In this document: in pieces, positions 19,701 to 20,915 of the stretch
How positions within the stretch are numbered: the first letter of the stretch is position 1
Layout: each line of letters starts with the position of its first letter
NCBI GenBank assembly: GCA_933822405.4
Contig: CAKOGP040001755.1
Span: 1-20,915 of the forward strand
Direction: 5' to 3'
Source: Cylindrotheca closterium
Taxonomy: Eukaryota; Bacillariophyta; Bacillariophyceae; Bacillariales; Bacillariaceae
Length of the DNA: 20,915 nucleotides
Position numbers and translations under genes: made by a program
Notes under the pieces: model-generated
Seen by the model: only the letters and a program-made list of their open reading frames with translations
Told to the model about the DNA's origin: nothing
Database searches by the model: none

Positions 19701-20769
19701 GGCGGATACTTGGACTTTCAGCAGTACTTTACATTGGATCACAGGGGACTCTGGATTGACATTGACCTGGAGGCTACTCTTGGGGCCCCATCAGCGAACT
19801 CCCTTTCCTTCCAACCACGTTGCCTGACACTGGCTGATGGTCATTTGGTTGATCGATATATTAAAGCTGCTGAAGCGGGTTACCGGCACTTCTGTCTTCC
19901 CCAATGCTTGACCCAATTTGCGGAGGATATTTCGGTCCAGGATGGATACTTGACGGCAAAGCAGCAAGATGGATTCAACACAATTCATCATCAGGCCTAT
20001 GAGATCCGCCGAAGGGCTGAGCGCAACTGCCGGAAACTGTTGATGGGTAAAGTTCACCGGTCACCACAAATGCAGCAGAAATGGGATAGGCCGCACCTCT
20101 ACCAGCTTCTGATCTTGGGACATAAACAGGTCAGGACTAGTTCACAGAAGGTTCCGGCGCTTGTTGAAGAAGACAGGGTTGAGTGACGCATGGAAACTAT
20201 TGGAGCCTGATCTACAGGCAAAGTGGTACCTCGAACCTCAAGAGTACAAGGAGGTCAAGCTGAAGCAGGCACACCAGTGGCGCCTGGAGTACCTGGGGAC
20301 CCGATTGGCAGCGGTCCAGGAAGCAAGAAAGGGCAACATCAATGCTTGTAGCAGACGGACTCAAGTCCAATGGATGGCACAAAAGGAGGAGACCCGACGG
20401 CGATGGAAAGCCCAAGGCAAAGGCTTTTCTGGCGGTTTCCAGCAGATTAAAGTGGCCCAGGTGGCACAAGACGGTTCTTCCCATTGGGTGACATGCCAGT
20501 CTAAACGCCTTGTGGAGGAAGGCTGCACGCAAGAGAACCGGCTCCAGTATGATCAGACTTGCTACCCCTACTCTACCCCACCCATGACTGAACCCTTGTA
20601 CTCCAACTTCAATGGCCCCAACGCAGAACAGAACAGCCATGCACTGCTCCGGAGCCTATATGAAGTTGAGACGGCGGATCCTTACTTGGCATCATTCATG
20701 ACAGAATATAATTATTCTTGGGGAACGCTCAAAGTTACACTAGAAGATAAGATAATCAATTCAAGGTAA
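19701..20769 (+). pseudogene. Frame-broken endonuclease/linker fragment of a retroelement
   Basis: The first frame (19701-20186) starts mid-protein with GGYLDFQQYFTLDHRGLWIDIDL, which resembles the last block (SDHRxLWIDI) of an endonuclease/exonuclease/phosphatase domain as found before the reverse transcriptase of diatom and oomycete retroelements. A basic linker follows. Homologous character then moves to a second frame (from about 20137 to 20769: RRFRRLLKKTGLSDAW, then VEEGCTQENRLQYDQT, TPPMTEPLYSNF and NSHALLRSLYEVE), so a frameshift lies near 20120-20160. The endonuclease catalytic part is missing upstream, and no reverse transcriptase is seen before the stop at 20767-20769. The family assignment is by pattern memory only. 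Confidence 0.6.
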
Positions 20770-20915
20770 ACAAAACACGATGCGATGGGTCGATCGGGAA
20801 TTGACGAACAGTTGATGCGCTTGGTGCGCAAAGTTCCAACTGTTCTCATCCGACGACACGTCATCATATCTATTTTACTATTAATTACTATAAGACCCAT
20901 AAGACTGCTAACGTA
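20770..20915. other. Unassigned right end
   Basis: No recognisable coding sequence remains after the retroelement fragment. The region contains TGCGCTTGGTGCGCA, a short imperfect palindrome (20815-20829), and A/T-rich sequence up to the window edge. It is probably more mobile-element debris. Confidence 0.3.

Overview
The window looks like nuclear DNA of a diatom, most likely a pennate. The evidence is short introns (13 inferred here, 61-114 bp), several with a CTAAC-type branch site; heat-shock-factor DNA-binding domains with the FKQTKYKSFQRQL turn; a diatom-type Ty1/copia (CoDi-like) RNase H relic; and a bipartite plastid-type presequence on dihydroxy-acid dehydratase. I could not run a taxonomic search, so the species is not assigned.

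Layout. Bases 1-816 are non-coding; 220-707 hold about 15 direct and inverted copies of an 11-bp word (AGTTGTGGGAA). A compact gene block follows: RBM8A/Y14 (817-1206, +), eIF3a (1248-4323, -, 2 exons), dihydroxy-acid dehydratase (4592-6913, +, 6 exons), an HSF-HSF-BTB fusion (6974-9257, -, 2 exons), a 2366-residue PTEN-C2/repeat/FH2 formin (9460-16751, -, 4 exons) and RAD51 (17057-18405, -, 4 exons). RBM8A/eIF3a and the dehydratase/HSF-BTB pair converge with only 41 and 60 bp between stops, and eIF3a and the dehydratase diverge from a 268-bp shared upstream region. The right end (18700-20915) is mobile-element debris: the end of a copia polyprotein with two stops, a probable 3' LTR, and the frame-broken remains of an endonuclease-type retroelement.

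The genes do not form one pathway. They are housekeeping genes for mRNA surveillance, translation initiation, branched-chain amino-acid synthesis, actin nucleation and recombination, beside one unusual predicted regulator.

Main points of interest: (1) two HSF DNA-binding domains and a BTB domain read as one protein once a 73-bp intron is removed; (2) a formin whose usual proline-rich FH1 is replaced by five CCDC53-like KYFKML repeats, carrying an N-terminal PTEN domain with an intact CX5R loop and a long internal insertion; (3) two GC-AG introns in one dehydratase gene, required by protein continuity; (4) the AGTTGTGGGAA cluster beside RBM8A. All splice models are manual and lack transcript support.
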